Shown: piece by piece, positions 1 to 7,863 of the stretch | Position numbering within the stretch: position 1 is the first letter of the stretch | How the letters are laid out: each line of letters opens with the position of its first letter | Origin: Planctomycetota bacterium | GTDB lineage: Bacteria > Planctomycetota > UBA1135 > GCA-002686595 | Assembly (NCBI GenBank): GCA_022447405.1 | Contig: JAKVCE010000006.1 | Location: 1-24,952 of the forward strand | DNA: 24,952 nucleotides | Direction of reading: 5' to 3' | Translations under genes and position numbers: made by a program | Notes under the pieces: generated by a model | Database searches by the model: none | Told to the model about the DNA's origin: nothing | Seen by the model: only the letters and a program-made list of their open reading frames with translations

Positions 1-1
1 C

Positions 2-619
2 TTCTGCGCCTTCTCGGCGGCGGGCGTCCTCGCAGATGGGGTCATGGACTTTGACGTCCTCGCTGCGCTGCTCTTGGAGCTGCCAGAGGAGCGGGCTGCG
101 GCACATGCGCTCCTCAGCGTGGGTGCCTCGGTGACGCTCCTCGCCCTCGAGGTGGCAGGCGGCATCTCGGCGGGCGAGCTCAGGGATCGGGGGATGGGGG
201 AGGCCTGGGATGAGTATCGGAGCCTCCGGGGCTTGGACGAGGAGGGGAGGCTGCTCCCGGAGATGGCGCAGGCTCTCGGCAGCCCTGGCGTGCTCCGCTA
301 TGAAGCGGCCGCGCGGGTCGGCGATGAGGAGGCGCTCCCAAGGGACGCGGAGGTCTCAGAGGGTCACCTGAAGGTCTCCGCTGGCGGAGAGCTCGGTCGC
401 GCCCTCGGCGGCGCTGTGGTGCTCAGCCTAGAGCTCCCAGCCACCCTCGCGGATGCGCTGGAGGCGCTCACGTTGGACCGCAGAGAGGTACGGGACCTGC
501 TCTTTGTCGACGAGGTCCCGATCGCAACGGGTTGGCGGGACAGTGAGCGAGTGGACCTCGAAGACCTCCTCGAGGACGGAGACCACATCGACCTCGTTCT
601 CGCCGTAGGAGGGGGGTAG
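2..619 (+). CDS. C-terminal part of an aldehyde:ferredoxin oxidoreductase-like protein with a MoaD/ThiS-like tail (5' end outside window)
   Basis: The frame is open from the window edge, so the true start lies upstream; an internal ATG at 44 is probably not the start. Two parts can be seen. The first starts with FCAF, which could hold the fourth iron-sulfur cysteine of tungsten-dependent aldehyde:ferredoxin oxidoreductases (AOR). It ends in a stretch containing DEYRSLRGLDEEGR, which resembles the DEYYRLRGWDEEG-like end of that family. The last 65-70 residues look like a small beta-grasp domain (LEDGDHIDLVLAVGGG at the end), as in MoaD/ThiS sulfur carriers, which end in Gly-Gly and help make the pterin cofactor. 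Known: MoaD-like genes often lie beside AOR genes. Inferred: here the carrier is fused to the enzyme. The stop is 11 bases before the glycosyltransferase start, so the two are probably cotranscribed. The AOR part is recognised from its end only and remains tentative. Confidence 0.5.
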   Translation, partial: FCAFSAAGVLADGVMDFDVLAALLLELPEERAAAHALLSVGASVTLLALEVAGGISAGELRDRGMGEAWDEYRSLRGLDEEGRLLPEMAQALGSPGVLRYEAAARVGDEEALPRDAEVSEGHLKVSAGGELGRALGGAVVLSLELPATLADALEALTLDRREVRDLLFVDEVPIATGWRDSERVDLEDLLEDGDHIDLVLAVGGG

Positions 620-630
620 GCTTCGCCTTG

Positions 631-1695
631 ATGTCGGAGAGGGACTCCATTCTGATCGTGAAGACCGGGGCGCTGGGAGACGTCCTGCGGACGACGTCGA
701 TCTTGCCGGGGCTCTTCAAGCGCTATCCCGGAGCCACGGTGACCTGGGTCGTTGCGGAGGGGGCGCGATCGCTGCTCGACGGGCAGCCGGACGTTGAGGC
801 CTGTGTCCTCGACCTCGATCGACCAGAGGAGCTGATCGGTGCGCTCGCAGGCAGGCGCTTCTCCCTCGTGGTCTCGCTGGAGGAAGAGCGCGCATGCTGC
901 GAGGTCGCGGGAGCGGTTGACGCTGAGCGGCTGGTCGGCGCCTGCTTGGACGAGGGCGGCGATCCTGTGTACACGGAGGACTCCGCCGCTTGGTTTGACA
1001 TGAGCCTGATCTCTCGTTTTGGGCGCGAGCGCGCCGACGAGCTGAAGGCCTCGAACGAGCGAACACATCCCGAGCTCCTCGCGTCCGCGCTTGGGGTTGA
1101 GGAGGGGAGGCCCTCGCTCATCTTGAGCGAGGGCGAGGAGGAGCAGGCGGCCGAGCGGTGGGAGCGCGAGGGCCTCGCGAGCGCAGAGCTCGTGGTCGGG
1201 CTCAACACCGGCGCGGGGGCTCGCTGGCCCTCGAAGCAGCTGGACATCGAGCGCACCATCGAGACAGCACTCTCGATCCGTGAGGGAGCGCCTTCGGAGC
1301 CCGCCTTCTTCGTGCTCGGTGGTCCGGAAGAGGAGGAGCGCAACCAAGAGCTCCTCGGAGGCCTGCGCTCGAGCGGCCTTCAAGCCGCCACGAGCGGCAG
1401 CACCAACACGCTGCGTGAGTTTGCGGGGCTCGTCAGCCGCTGCGACCTCGTGATCACCTCTGACAGCTTCTGCCTGCACGCTGCGATCGCTCGCAGGGTC
1501 CCTGTCGTCGCCTTCTTCGCTCCCACCTCCGCGGCCGAGATCGAGCTCTACGGGCTTGGTGAGGAGGTCCGCTCGACGGCCCCTGACTACTGCTCATACA
1601 AGCCGGATACAGACAACGCCACGATCACCCCGAGGCGCCTCGCGGAGGCGGCGCTCCGCGTGTTAGAACTAGGCTCAGAGGAGGCCAGCAGATGA
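631..1695 (+). CDS. Glycosyltransferase family 9 (ADP-heptose:LPS heptosyltransferase-like)
   Basis: A 354-residue protein of the GT9 (WaaF/WaaC/RfaF) family, which moves heptose or related sugars from nucleotide donors to the LPS core at the inner face of the cytoplasmic membrane. The N-terminus has the family pattern ILIVKTGALGDVLRTT. The middle has GLNTGAGARWPSKQ, then FFVLGGPEEEE, and the C-terminal donor site has DLVITSDSFCLHAAIA followed by VVAFFAPTS. The length is normal for the family. A TTG at 628 directly precedes the ATG at 631; the ATG is preferred. The stop overlaps the ATG of the next small gene (ATGA), which suggests translational coupling. hldE near the right end of the window makes the ADP-heptose donor used by classical members. 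The exact acceptor and sugar cannot be read from sequence. Confidence 0.88.
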   Translation: MSERDSILIVKTGALGDVLRTTSILPGLFKRYPGATVTWVVAEGARSLLDGQPDVEACVLDLDRPEELIGALAGRRFSLVVSLEEERACCEVAGAVDAERLVGACLDEGGDPVYTEDSAAWFDMSLISRFGRERADELKASNERTHPELLASALGVEEGRPSLILSEGEEEQAAERWEREGLASAELVVGLNTGAGARWPSKQLDIERTIETALSIREGAPSEPAFFVLGGPEEEERNQELLGGLRSSGLQAATSGSTNTLREFAGLVSRCDLVITSDSFCLHAAIARRVPVVAFFAPTSAAEIELYGLGEEVRSTAPDYCSYKPDTDNATITPRRLAEAALRVLELGSEEASR

Positions 1696-1892
1696 GGTAT
1701 TGGATCGGAAAGGCGCTGCAGGCGCTTGGTTTGTTGGTGGTCTTCCTGGGCCTCTCGCTCAGCATGGGGAGCGTCCAGCTCTCCTCCACCCTGGACTCCA
1801 TGTGGATTGAGATCTATGGCCTCCTGGGGGGGATGGGGCTGTTTTTTGTTGGCTACCTCGTCCTCGGTAGCCAGCGAGGGTCCGCTGGATAG
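1692..1892 (+). CDS. Small two-helix membrane protein, function unknown
   Basis: A 66-residue protein that starts inside the stop of the glycosyltransferase gene (ATGA overlap), so it is probably translated from the same message. Two hydrophobic segments are visible: about residues 8-25 (ALGLLVVFLGLSLSM region) and about 43-59 (LLGGMGLFFVGYLVLG). They are separated by a short polar loop containing a Trp and acidic residues. There is no signal peptidase motif, and I recognise no family. The coupling to a GT9 gene hints at a role near the inner membrane in surface glycan assembly, but that is inference. Codon use looks like its neighbours. Confidence 0.6.
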   Translation: MRYWIGKALQALGLLVVFLGLSLSMGSVQLSSTLDSMWIEIYGLLGGMGLFFVGYLVLGSQRGSAG

Positions 1893-1907
1893 TGATCCCA
1901 GAACCTC

Positions 1908-1947
1908 CTCTGTGACGCCCAGGACAGCAGTTTTTTGCGTCACGGAG
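1908..1947. repeat. Inverted repeat, 11-bp stem, with T6 in the loop
   Basis: Left arm 1908-1918 (CTCTGTGACGC) pairs with right arm 1937-1947 (GCGTCACGGAG): ten Watson-Crick pairs and one G-T wobble. The 18-base loop ends with six T residues just before the right arm. It lies 15 bases after the small membrane gene and about 130 before the next start. The T run is in the loop rather than after the stem, so it is not a textbook terminator; it could still end transcription or be a protein site. A TATGAT hexamer (1948-1953) follows, without a convincing -35 box. Confidence 0.5.
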
Positions 1948-2080
1948 TATGATTCCATTGGGCTGGACGTGTTCCTCAGCGATTGAGGGCACATGTGCGC
2001 TGGCTCTCTCGTCCTCATCCAAAGCCCCGGTCCTGCTCAAAAGGGCCCCCACAAGCCGAACCCCCAAAGAGAATCTGACC

Positions 2081-4291
2081 ATGTTCAAGAGCGTCCGCTT
2101 CACCCTGTTGGGCTCCCTAGCACTCTTCGCTCTCAGCGCTATTGCGCCCGCGCAGTTCCAGGACAATCAGAGTCAGATCCCGTCTGGCAACCCGGCTAAC
2201 AACTCGCGGAGCGAGAACGTCGACTTCGGGGATGTAGACCTCGATGGAGACTATGACGCTGTCTTCGCTGACGGGGGAGACGTGGATCAGGATCAGAACC
2301 GGATCTGGATGAATCAGGGCTATGACCAAGGTGGGACGGTCGGCTGGTTCACGGACGAGACCACATCGAGGTTCCCCTCAGTGCAGGACCAGAGCCGCGA
2401 CATCGAGTTCGCTGACATCGACAACGACGGCGACCTGGACCTCTACATCTCAAACACGGCCGCGATCATCCCGCAGTCGAACCGCTGGTGGATCAACTCC
2501 GGCACAGGTACGGGCTTCTATACGGACGAGACCGCGTCTCGCTGGATCGGGCTCGGCAGCTCGGGTTCGTCGATCGCGAACTCTCAAGTGCTCCCGAGCG
2601 GCGGCTTCCTCGACTTCTCCTGTGACTGCGACTTCGGGGATCTCGACAACGACGGCGACCTCGACCTCGTCCACTCGAGCTACGGCGGCGTCTTTGGTGG
2701 AGAGGTCCCCACGCGCCTCTTCCTGAACGATGGGCTCGGCTTCTTCGAGGAGTTCAACCCCTCAGGCTTCCAGATGCCTGGCCAGACCGTCGTGAACGGT
2801 CAACCTGGGCTCTGGTGTGAGGGGACTCAGTCGAGCAACACGTCGAACTCCAACGGGACCTTCTGTGACATCGCCTCGAGCGCCTTGGACATTGACCTCG
2901 GTGACATCGACGGGGACTTCGACCTCGATATCCTCCACGGCGCGCGCCAAGAGCTCCCCCGCATGTTCGAGAACCGCTTCGAAGAGAACGGCGGAGTGCT
3001 CGGATTCCGTGACACGACCAACGCCGCCTTCCCGAACAACTGGAGCACCGGCGACGGGCACTACGAGCAGGAGATGGGCGACCTCGACGGCGACGGCGAC
3101 CTCGACATCTACGGCCTCAACTGGCTCGCTGGCTTCGGCTTCAACGACAGCACGATGCGCGGGAACGGGGACGGGACCTTCAGCAACATCACGACCCTCT
3201 CCAACTCAAACGCTGATGATAACGAGGGTGACTTCTTCGACTACGACCAGGACGGCGACCTTGACCTCTTCGTCGCGAACTTCTCAGGACAGGACAAGCT
3301 CTACCGCAACACGAACAACGGCGGCTCGAGCTTCAGCCTCAGCTTTGTAAACGGCGGCGTCCCCGGCTCCTCCAGCTTCATCGCGCTAGACGCTGACGCT
3401 TGTGACGTCGACCAAGACGGTGACACGGACCTCTTCGTCGCGAACGACAGCGGGTCGCGGAACATCTTCCTGAAGAACACGACGCAGACGCCGGACACGC
3501 ACGCGCCCTACATCCCGAACGTGGAGCAGGCGCCTGATCGCGACGTCGGCCCCGAGCCGACCGTTGTCCGCGCGCACGTCTACGACAACGCCCCGTACTA
3601 CATCACCTGGTACAACGAGACCTGGGTCGAGGTCCGGGTCAACGGCGGCGCGCCGACGGTCATCCCTGCGATGAGCTCCCAGGGTCAGATCTTCCGGGTC
3701 GAGATCCCCGGCACCCTCGGCGGGACGATCACTTACCAGTGGTTCAGCAGCGACGAGTACGGGAACACAGGCTCCTCTGCCATCTCCTCCTTCAACGCCT
3801 CTGGCGGCAACAGCGGGACGATCTCCTCCTACTGCTTCGGTGACATCAACACGCTCACCGGCTGCCCCTGCTTCAACGAATCGACCAACAGCGGCAGCGG
3901 GTGTGAGAACAGCACCGGCCTCGGCGCCCTCCTGAGCGCTAGCGGTGACGCGAACGTTGTCTCAGACACGCTCGTCTTCCAGGGAACGAACCTGCCTCAG
4001 GGGCCTGGCCTCTACTTCCAGGGCAACAACGCTGTGAACTCAGGTAACGGCAATCAGTTCGGCGACGGACTGCGCTGCGCTGGCGGCGGAGTGCGCCGTC
4101 TCCAAGTCATCTTCGCCAACGCGGCGAACGGCTTCACCACCCAGACGACGGTCACTGTGTCGTCGGCGGGCAACGTGAGCGCTGGCCAGACCAAGCGCTA
4201 CCAGCTCTGGTACCGCGACCCCTCAACTGGCGCGCCCTGCAACAGCGGCTTCAACCTCACGAACGGGGTTGAAGTGACCTGGGCGCCCTGA
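2081..4291 (+). CDS. Secreted FG-GAP/VCBS repeat protein with planctomycete-type C-terminal cysteine domain
   Basis: A 736-residue exported protein. The frame is open further upstream to 1949, but ATG 2081 gives a clean signal peptide (FTLLGSLALFALSAIAPA, probable cleavage after residue 24), so it is chosen. Seven acidic calcium-loop-like repeats of the type DxDxDGDxD lie at about residues 51-59, 112-120, 187-195, 275-283, 334-342, 387-395 and 442-450. They are typical of FG-GAP/VCBS beta-propeller proteins that bind calcium, matrix or glycans outside the cell. Residues 470-580 form a beta-rich linker region. From residue 582 to the end is a domain with six cysteines (C585, C595, C597, C608, C666, C720) and the core GLYFQGNNAVNSGNG, shared with the next gene. 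No PEP-CTERM or LPXTG motif is present. The role is probably cell-surface or matrix; the ligand is unknown. Confidence 0.85.
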   Translation: MFKSVRFTLLGSLALFALSAIAPAQFQDNQSQIPSGNPANNSRSENVDFGDVDLDGDYDAVFADGGDVDQDQNRIWMNQGYDQGGTVGWFTDETTSRFPSVQDQSRDIEFADIDNDGDLDLYISNTAAIIPQSNRWWINSGTGTGFYTDETASRWIGLGSSGSSIANSQVLPSGGFLDFSCDCDFGDLDNDGDLDLVHSSYGGVFGGEVPTRLFLNDGLGFFEEFNPSGFQMPGQTVVNGQPGLWCEGTQSSNTSNSNGTFCDIASSALDIDLGDIDGDFDLDILHGARQELPRMFENRFEENGGVLGFRDTTNAAFPNNWSTGDGHYEQEMGDLDGDGDLDIYGLNWLAGFGFNDSTMRGNGDGTFSNITTLSNSNADDNEGDFFDYDQDGDLDLFVANFSGQDKLYRNTNNGGSSFSLSFVNGGVPGSSSFIALDADACDVDQDGDTDLFVANDSGSRNIFLKNTTQTPDTHAPYIPNVEQAPDRDVGPEPTVVRAHVYDNAPYYITWYNETWVEVRVNGGAPTVIPAMSSQGQIFRVEIPGTLGGTITYQWFSSDEYGNTGSSAISSFNASGGNSGTISSYCFGDINTLTGCPCFNESTNSGSGCENSTGLGALLSASGDANVVSDTLVFQGTNLPQGPGLYFQGNNAVNSGNGNQFGDGLRCAGGGVRRLQVIFANAANGFTTQTTVTVSSAGNVSAGQTKRYQLWYRDPSTGAPCNSGFNLTNGVEVTWAP

Positions 4292-4531
4292 TCGCCGCCT
4301 AGCTTCGATCCCATCATTACGAGGGCCTTACTCGCATGGGGGAGATGTATATCAGGCCTTAAATGGGCCCTGATTGCGTGGAGAACCCACGCGAAGAGGT
4401 GGCTGCAGAACTTAGCTACCCGTACTGGAAGAACCGCGCTAGGCTTCAGATAGCAACTTCTGGGGTCGCTTTGTGCCTGCGCGGCGCGTCGGCCAGTCTC
4501 TGATCCCACGTCGTCTCCCATCCCCTCTGCT
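4292..4531. other. 240-base gap between the two secreted-protein genes
   Basis: No convincing gene is seen here. There is an imperfect hairpin at 4351-4374 (ATCAGG pairs with CCTGAT, with two further C-G pairs and one bulged base), without a following T run. A promoter for the next gene should lie here, but I cannot point to convincing -35/-10 boxes, and no Shine-Dalgarno sequence precedes the ATG at 4532. Confidence 0.4.
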
Positions 4532-5641
4532 ATGAAAAAACACCTCCTCGCCGCGTCCATCCTCCTCTTGAGCTCGCACCAAGCGGTCGCTCAGCAGCCC
4601 GTGCTTGAGCTCGACTCAGCACAGAGCAATTGGACCTGGTCGGTCTACCTGCCCCCGCCGCTGAACATCTACGGGATCCCGACCACCACCGATCAATTCC
4701 AGATCTCTGGAAGGGTGGGCGGCCCCTTCAACAGGAACGCGAGCGGGAACGTCTACGCTGGGCAGTTCACCACTGGCGAGATCACCTACTTCCCTGACAT
4801 CGAGGGCTACTTCCCCGGCGCGACGCCTGGCACCACTTGGGCCAACTTCAGGGTCTACGACATCCTGATGCGCAAAGAGTCGCTCCCGCTGGACTTCGGC
4901 GTCGAGGCGACCGCTGACGGGAGCTACATGGGCGATCACTGGTTCAACTTCATCTCAGGTACCGCTGAGATCCAGATCACCGGCGGAGACAGCTTCATCG
5001 TCCCGATCGACGGCCTCGACAGCCTCCCCATCTATCAGACGGGCCAGTTCACCTCCAATCCTGACGGTTCGCTGCACCTGGAGGCGACCGAGACTCACTC
5101 TTTCGTACTCTTCGACCCCACGACGAGCCTCACCTTTGACCTCAGCTTGGTCGGAGACATCGTCGCCGACGAGGTCTTCGACATCGTCACGTTCTGCTCG
5201 GGCGACAACTCTGGCACCCCTTGTCCTTGCGGGAACTCCGCTGGGCCTGGAGAGGGCTGCATGAACGGTACGCAGCAGGGTGGTCAGCTCACTACGGGTG
5301 GCAACGCCAGCATCAACGACAACAACTTGGTGCTGAAAGGCGCTCAGCTCGTCCCGAACCAGCCGGGCCTCTACTTCCAGGGGAACAACGCGGTCAACTC
5401 GGGCAACGGGAACCCCTTCGGTGACGGCTTGCGCTGCGTCGGCGGCGGCGTGGTCCGTCTGCAGGTGCGCTTCGCTGACGGGACGGGCGCGTCGGAGACT
5501 TCGATCTCGGTCTCGGGCTCTGGCGGCGTCGGGCCTGGTGACGTCAAGCGTTATCAGATCTGGTACAGGGACCCGAACACCTCCTTCTGCGGCTTCGGCT
5601 TCAACCTGTCCAACGGGGTTGAGGTCAGCTGGGGCGCCTGA
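4532..5641 (+). CDS. Secreted protein, unknown N-terminal domain plus the same C-terminal cysteine domain
   Basis: A 369-residue exported protein. It starts MKKH followed by a hydrophobic stretch and AVA-QQ, a good signal peptide cut near residue 20. Residues 21-220 are beta-rich with many Gly, Thr and aromatic residues and two GD/DG-type loops; I do not recognise this domain. Residues 221-369 match the end of the preceding FG-GAP protein: cysteines at 222, 231, 233, 243, 302 and 353 keep nearly the same spacing, with shared blocks GLYFQGNNAVNSGNG, FGDGLRC and KRYQ-WYRDP. The shared part is protein-level homology with many silent base differences, so it is an old duplication or a common module rather than a recent copy. 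It is probably surface-attached. A strong hairpin follows the stop. Confidence 0.82.
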   Translation: MKKHLLAASILLLSSHQAVAQQPVLELDSAQSNWTWSVYLPPPLNIYGIPTTTDQFQISGRVGGPFNRNASGNVYAGQFTTGEITYFPDIEGYFPGATPGTTWANFRVYDILMRKESLPLDFGVEATADGSYMGDHWFNFISGTAEIQITGGDSFIVPIDGLDSLPIYQTGQFTSNPDGSLHLEATETHSFVLFDPTTSLTFDLSLVGDIVADEVFDIVTFCSGDNSGTPCPCGNSAGPGEGCMNGTQQGGQLTTGGNASINDNNLVLKGAQLVPNQPGLYFQGNNAVNSGNGNPFGDGLRCVGGGVVRLQVRFADGTGASETSISVSGSGGVGPGDVKRYQIWYRDPNTSFCGFGFNLSNGVEVSWGA

Positions 5642-5655
5642 GGAGCTCACTCTCC

Positions 5656-5697
5656 AACGGGGGCGAGCTGGCGAGCGATCGCTGGCTCGCCCTCGTT
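5656..5697 (+). terminator. Strong hairpin, probable transcription terminator
   Basis: Left arm 5656-5668 (AACGGGGGCGAGC) pairs with 5685-5697 (GCTCGCCCTCGTT), a 13-bp stem with one G-T wobble and a 16-base loop. A second copy of the left arm (GGCGAGC, 5670-5676) inside the loop can also pair with the right arm, giving an alternative fold. It starts 14 bases after the stop of the secreted-protein gene and is followed by a moderately T-rich stretch but no clean T run. Inferred to end the secreted-protein transcript and separate it from the radical SAM operon. Confidence 0.5.
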
Positions 5698-5747
5698 CGT
5701 ATCTTGGAGGTGGAGGAAGTGCGGGGCTCAGCGACCCAAGGCACGAT

Positions 5748-5751
5748 AGGA
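5748..5751 (+). promoter_or_regulatory. Shine-Dalgarno AGGA deciding the GTG start of the radical SAM gene
   Basis: AGGA at 5748-5751 lies 7 bases before the GTG at 5759. The ATG at 5751 is in another frame and stops after 12 codons, so the GTG is the likely start. Confidence 0.5.
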
Positions 5752-5758
5752 TGAGTTC

Positions 5759-6847
5759 GTGGCGACGACGCAGTACCTCCGTTACCTAAGGCGCGGGCTC
5801 CGCCCAGAGGGGCCCCCTGTTCACCTGACCCTCTTCGTCACGGGCCGCTGCAACCTCCGCTGCCGTCACTGCTTCCACTGGGAGGACGTAGCCAAGGGGA
5901 CAGACGGTCCGAGCCTCGATGAGGTGCGCGCCCTCGCAGACTCGAGCGCCCGGATGGGCCCGCTCCTCTGGGTCGCGCTCGCGGGTGGTGAGCCGTTCCT
6001 GCGGCCAGACCTCCCGGAGCTGGCTGCCGCCTTCGGACGGCACGGCGTCAAGCACCTCTCGATCCCGACCAACGGCTTGGTGGGGGAGCGGCAGCACGAC
6101 GCCGTCGAGCGCATGTTGAGCTTGTGTCCTGAGACTCACATCAACGTCGCCGTCTCGATCGACGGCCCGCCTGAGGTGCACGACGAGATCCGGCAGGTCG
6201 AAGGCGGACACGAGCGCGCGCTCGCCGCCGCCGCGCGCTTCCGTGAGCAGGCGAGCCGGGAGGAGCGCCTAGGAGCCGGCCTCATCGTCACGGTCACCCG
6301 AGAGAACCAAGACGTCTTGGCAGATCACCTCGAGGAGCTCGTCAGGGAGGTCCGTCCTGATCACCTGACGATCAACCTCGCGCGGACGGATGCCCTGGAC
6401 CCCACCTTGCTCGAGGTCGACCTCGACCGCTACCGGGAGGTCGTCGCAGCGAAGCGTCGGCTCCAAGAACAGGGTCTGCTCGGGCGATACGAGCACCCCT
6501 TCGCGCGCGTCGCTGAGGCGAGGGATCGCCTCATGTATCGCCGCGTCGAGCAGGTCGGCCGCGGCGCGGGCGGGCAGCACTTGCCCTGCACAGCGGGGAC
6601 GCTCTCGGCTGTCATCTTCGAGGACGGGACGGTGCGCGCTTGCGAGGTCCTGGAGGAAGAGCTCGGCTCGCTGGGAGAGGTGGGCTGGGACCTCGAGGCT
6701 CTATGGGAGAGCGAGCGCGCGCAGGCTCTGCGCAGAAAGGTGCGCGAGACTCGCTGCGAGTGCACCTGGGAGTGCGCGCAGGCAGACAACGTGCTCTTCA
6801 GGCCAGAGTCTTGGCCTGCGCTCGCGCGAGAGGTGCTGAGGGTATGA
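5759..6847 (+). CDS. Radical SAM protein with SPASM/twitch-like C-terminal cysteines
   Basis: A 362-residue radical SAM enzyme. C31, C35 and C38 form the CxxxCxxC motif (CNLRCRHC) that binds the SAM-cleaving 4Fe-4S cluster, and GGEP at 76-79 helps hold SAM. The C-terminal part has C277 (PCTAG), a strand reading IFEDGTVRACE with C295, and a final CxCxxxC cluster (C333, C335, C339), as in SPASM/twitch domains that hold auxiliary clusters. Family members modify peptides or make cofactors and sugars. The start is a GTG with a good ribosome site. The stop overlaps the next gene by ATGA. I looked for a small precursor-peptide gene in the 117 bases upstream and saw none. The substrate is unknown; the two glycosyltransferases that follow suggest a glycan or glycosylated product (inference). 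Confidence 0.85.
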   Translation: MATTQYLRYLRRGLRPEGPPVHLTLFVTGRCNLRCRHCFHWEDVAKGTDGPSLDEVRALADSSARMGPLLWVALAGGEPFLRPDLPELAAAFGRHGVKHLSIPTNGLVGERQHDAVERMLSLCPETHINVAVSIDGPPEVHDEIRQVEGGHERALAAAARFREQASREERLGAGLIVTVTRENQDVLADHLEELVREVRPDHLTINLARTDALDPTLLEVDLDRYREVVAAKRRLQEQGLLGRYEHPFARVAEARDRLMYRRVEQVGRGAGGQHLPCTAGTLSAVIFEDGTVRACEVLEEELGSLGEVGWDLEALWESERAQALRRKVRETRCECTWECAQADNVLFRPESWPALAREVLRV

Positions 6848-7863
6848 GGGGCCGCGCTCCTGTCACCCTGGGCGTCCTCGTGCCGTGTCGGAATGAGGCC
6901 CGCGTCATCGAGCGCCGCCTCAGGAACCTCTTGGCCTCTGCGTGGCCAGAGGCGGAGGGAGCTCATGAGCTCCTGGTCATTGACGACGGCTCGACAGATG
7001 AGACCGCACGGCTCGCAGCGGAGGCGCTCAGCGCGGCCGATTCGACCGCCCTCAAGGCAGCGGTCCTTAAGAGCACGCTCCACCCCGGTAAGAACGGCGC
7101 GATCCGCGCCGGGCTCGAGCGGTTGAGCGGCGAGGTGGACGTCGTGGTGCTCACGGATGCAGACGTCGTCACGGATCCCGGCGCGCTCATGGCGATCGCG
7201 GAGGCCTTCGCGAAGGAGCCGATGCTGGGGATGGCGAGCGGTGTGCAGTGTCTCCACAGCTCCTTGCCGAGCGATGGGAGCGCGCCGGCGGGGGAGACAG
7301 CGATGGGCCTCTATGACACTTGGACCCGGCGAGTTCGTCGCGCTGAGTCGCGGCGCGGTCGGCTCTTCAGCGTCCACGGGCAGCTCCTCGCTTGGCGACC
7401 TGAGCTCGGCCTCAAGCCCGCAGAGCTGATCGCGGATGACCTCGAGCTGATGCTCGAGTTGAGGCGACGCCACCCCGCCCACACGGTGCGCATGATCGAG
7501 GGCGCCCGCTTCCATGAGGTGCGATCTACGGAGCGGAGCGCTCAAGACCTGCGCAGAGCCCGCGCCTATCTTCAGGCGACCCCGCACATGGACTCACCGA
7601 CGCTCGGGCTCCAGGGCTGGCTCTACCGACGGCTCCCCCCGAACGCCCCGGCGCTCGGCTTGCTCGCGCTCGCGCTCTCCGGCGCGGCCGCGTGGGCTGG
7701 GTGGGGAGCGCTAGGGCTCGTCTCCCTCGCAGCCGTGACCGGCCTCCTCCTCGCGCACCCCGCCGTGAGACGTGCGGCGTCGCTCCTCTGGGTGATCCAA
7801 CGTGCGCGCCACACGCCGCGCGCTGGAGGGCGGGCGCTCACTTGGGAGACGCCGCGAGCATGA
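6844..7863 (+). CDS. Family 2 glycosyltransferase with C-terminal membrane segment
   Basis: A 339-residue GT-A fold (GT2) glycosyltransferase. The N-terminus reads VTLGVLVPCRNEARVIERRL and then ELLVIDDGSTDETARLA, the donor-binding pattern of the family. VVVLTDADVVTD supplies the DxD metal motif. ADDLELMLELRRR is placed like the acceptor/ED motif. Residues from about 262 to 307 are very hydrophobic (ALGLLALALSGAAAWAGWGALGLVSLAAVTGLLLA), about two membrane helices, so the enzyme probably sits at the inner membrane facing the cytoplasm, like polyprenyl-phosphate sugar transferases. The ATG at 6844 overlaps the radical SAM stop, and its own stop overlaps the next start, so all three genes are coupled. 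Inferred partner: it could make the lipid-linked sugar used by the GT39-like protein that follows. Confidence 0.85.
   Translation: MRGRAPVTLGVLVPCRNEARVIERRLRNLLASAWPEAEGAHELLVIDDGSTDETARLAAEALSAADSTALKAAVLKSTLHPGKNGAIRAGLERLSGEVDVVVLTDADVVTDPGALMAIAEAFAKEPMLGMASGVQCLHSSLPSDGSAPAGETAMGLYDTWTRRVRRAESRRGRLFSVHGQLLAWRPELGLKPAELIADDLELMLELRRRHPAHTVRMIEGARFHEVRSTERSAQDLRRARAYLQATPHMDSPTLGLQGWLYRRLPPNAPALGLLALALSGAAAWAGWGALGLVSLAAVTGLLLAHPAVRRAASLLWVIQRARHTPRAGGRALTWETPRA

Noticed and set aside
364..1479. 371-codon minus-strand frame across the AOR-like tail and the GT9 gene
   Set aside because: It covers two genes supported by family motifs and shows no motif of its own.
1949..2080. N-terminal extension of the FG-GAP protein by 44 residues
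   Set aside because: The extension would bury the signal peptide; ATG 2081 places it at the N-terminus.
4292..4531. Possible tRNA or small RNA (a TTCGATCCC stretch near 4303)
   Set aside because: No cloverleaf arms can be built around it, and the 5' half would lie inside a coding region.
5751..5789. Twelve-codon frame (begins MSSWRRRS) before the radical SAM gene as a precursor peptide
   Set aside because: It is very short, overlaps the radical SAM start, and lacks any leader or core pattern. It is most likely chance.
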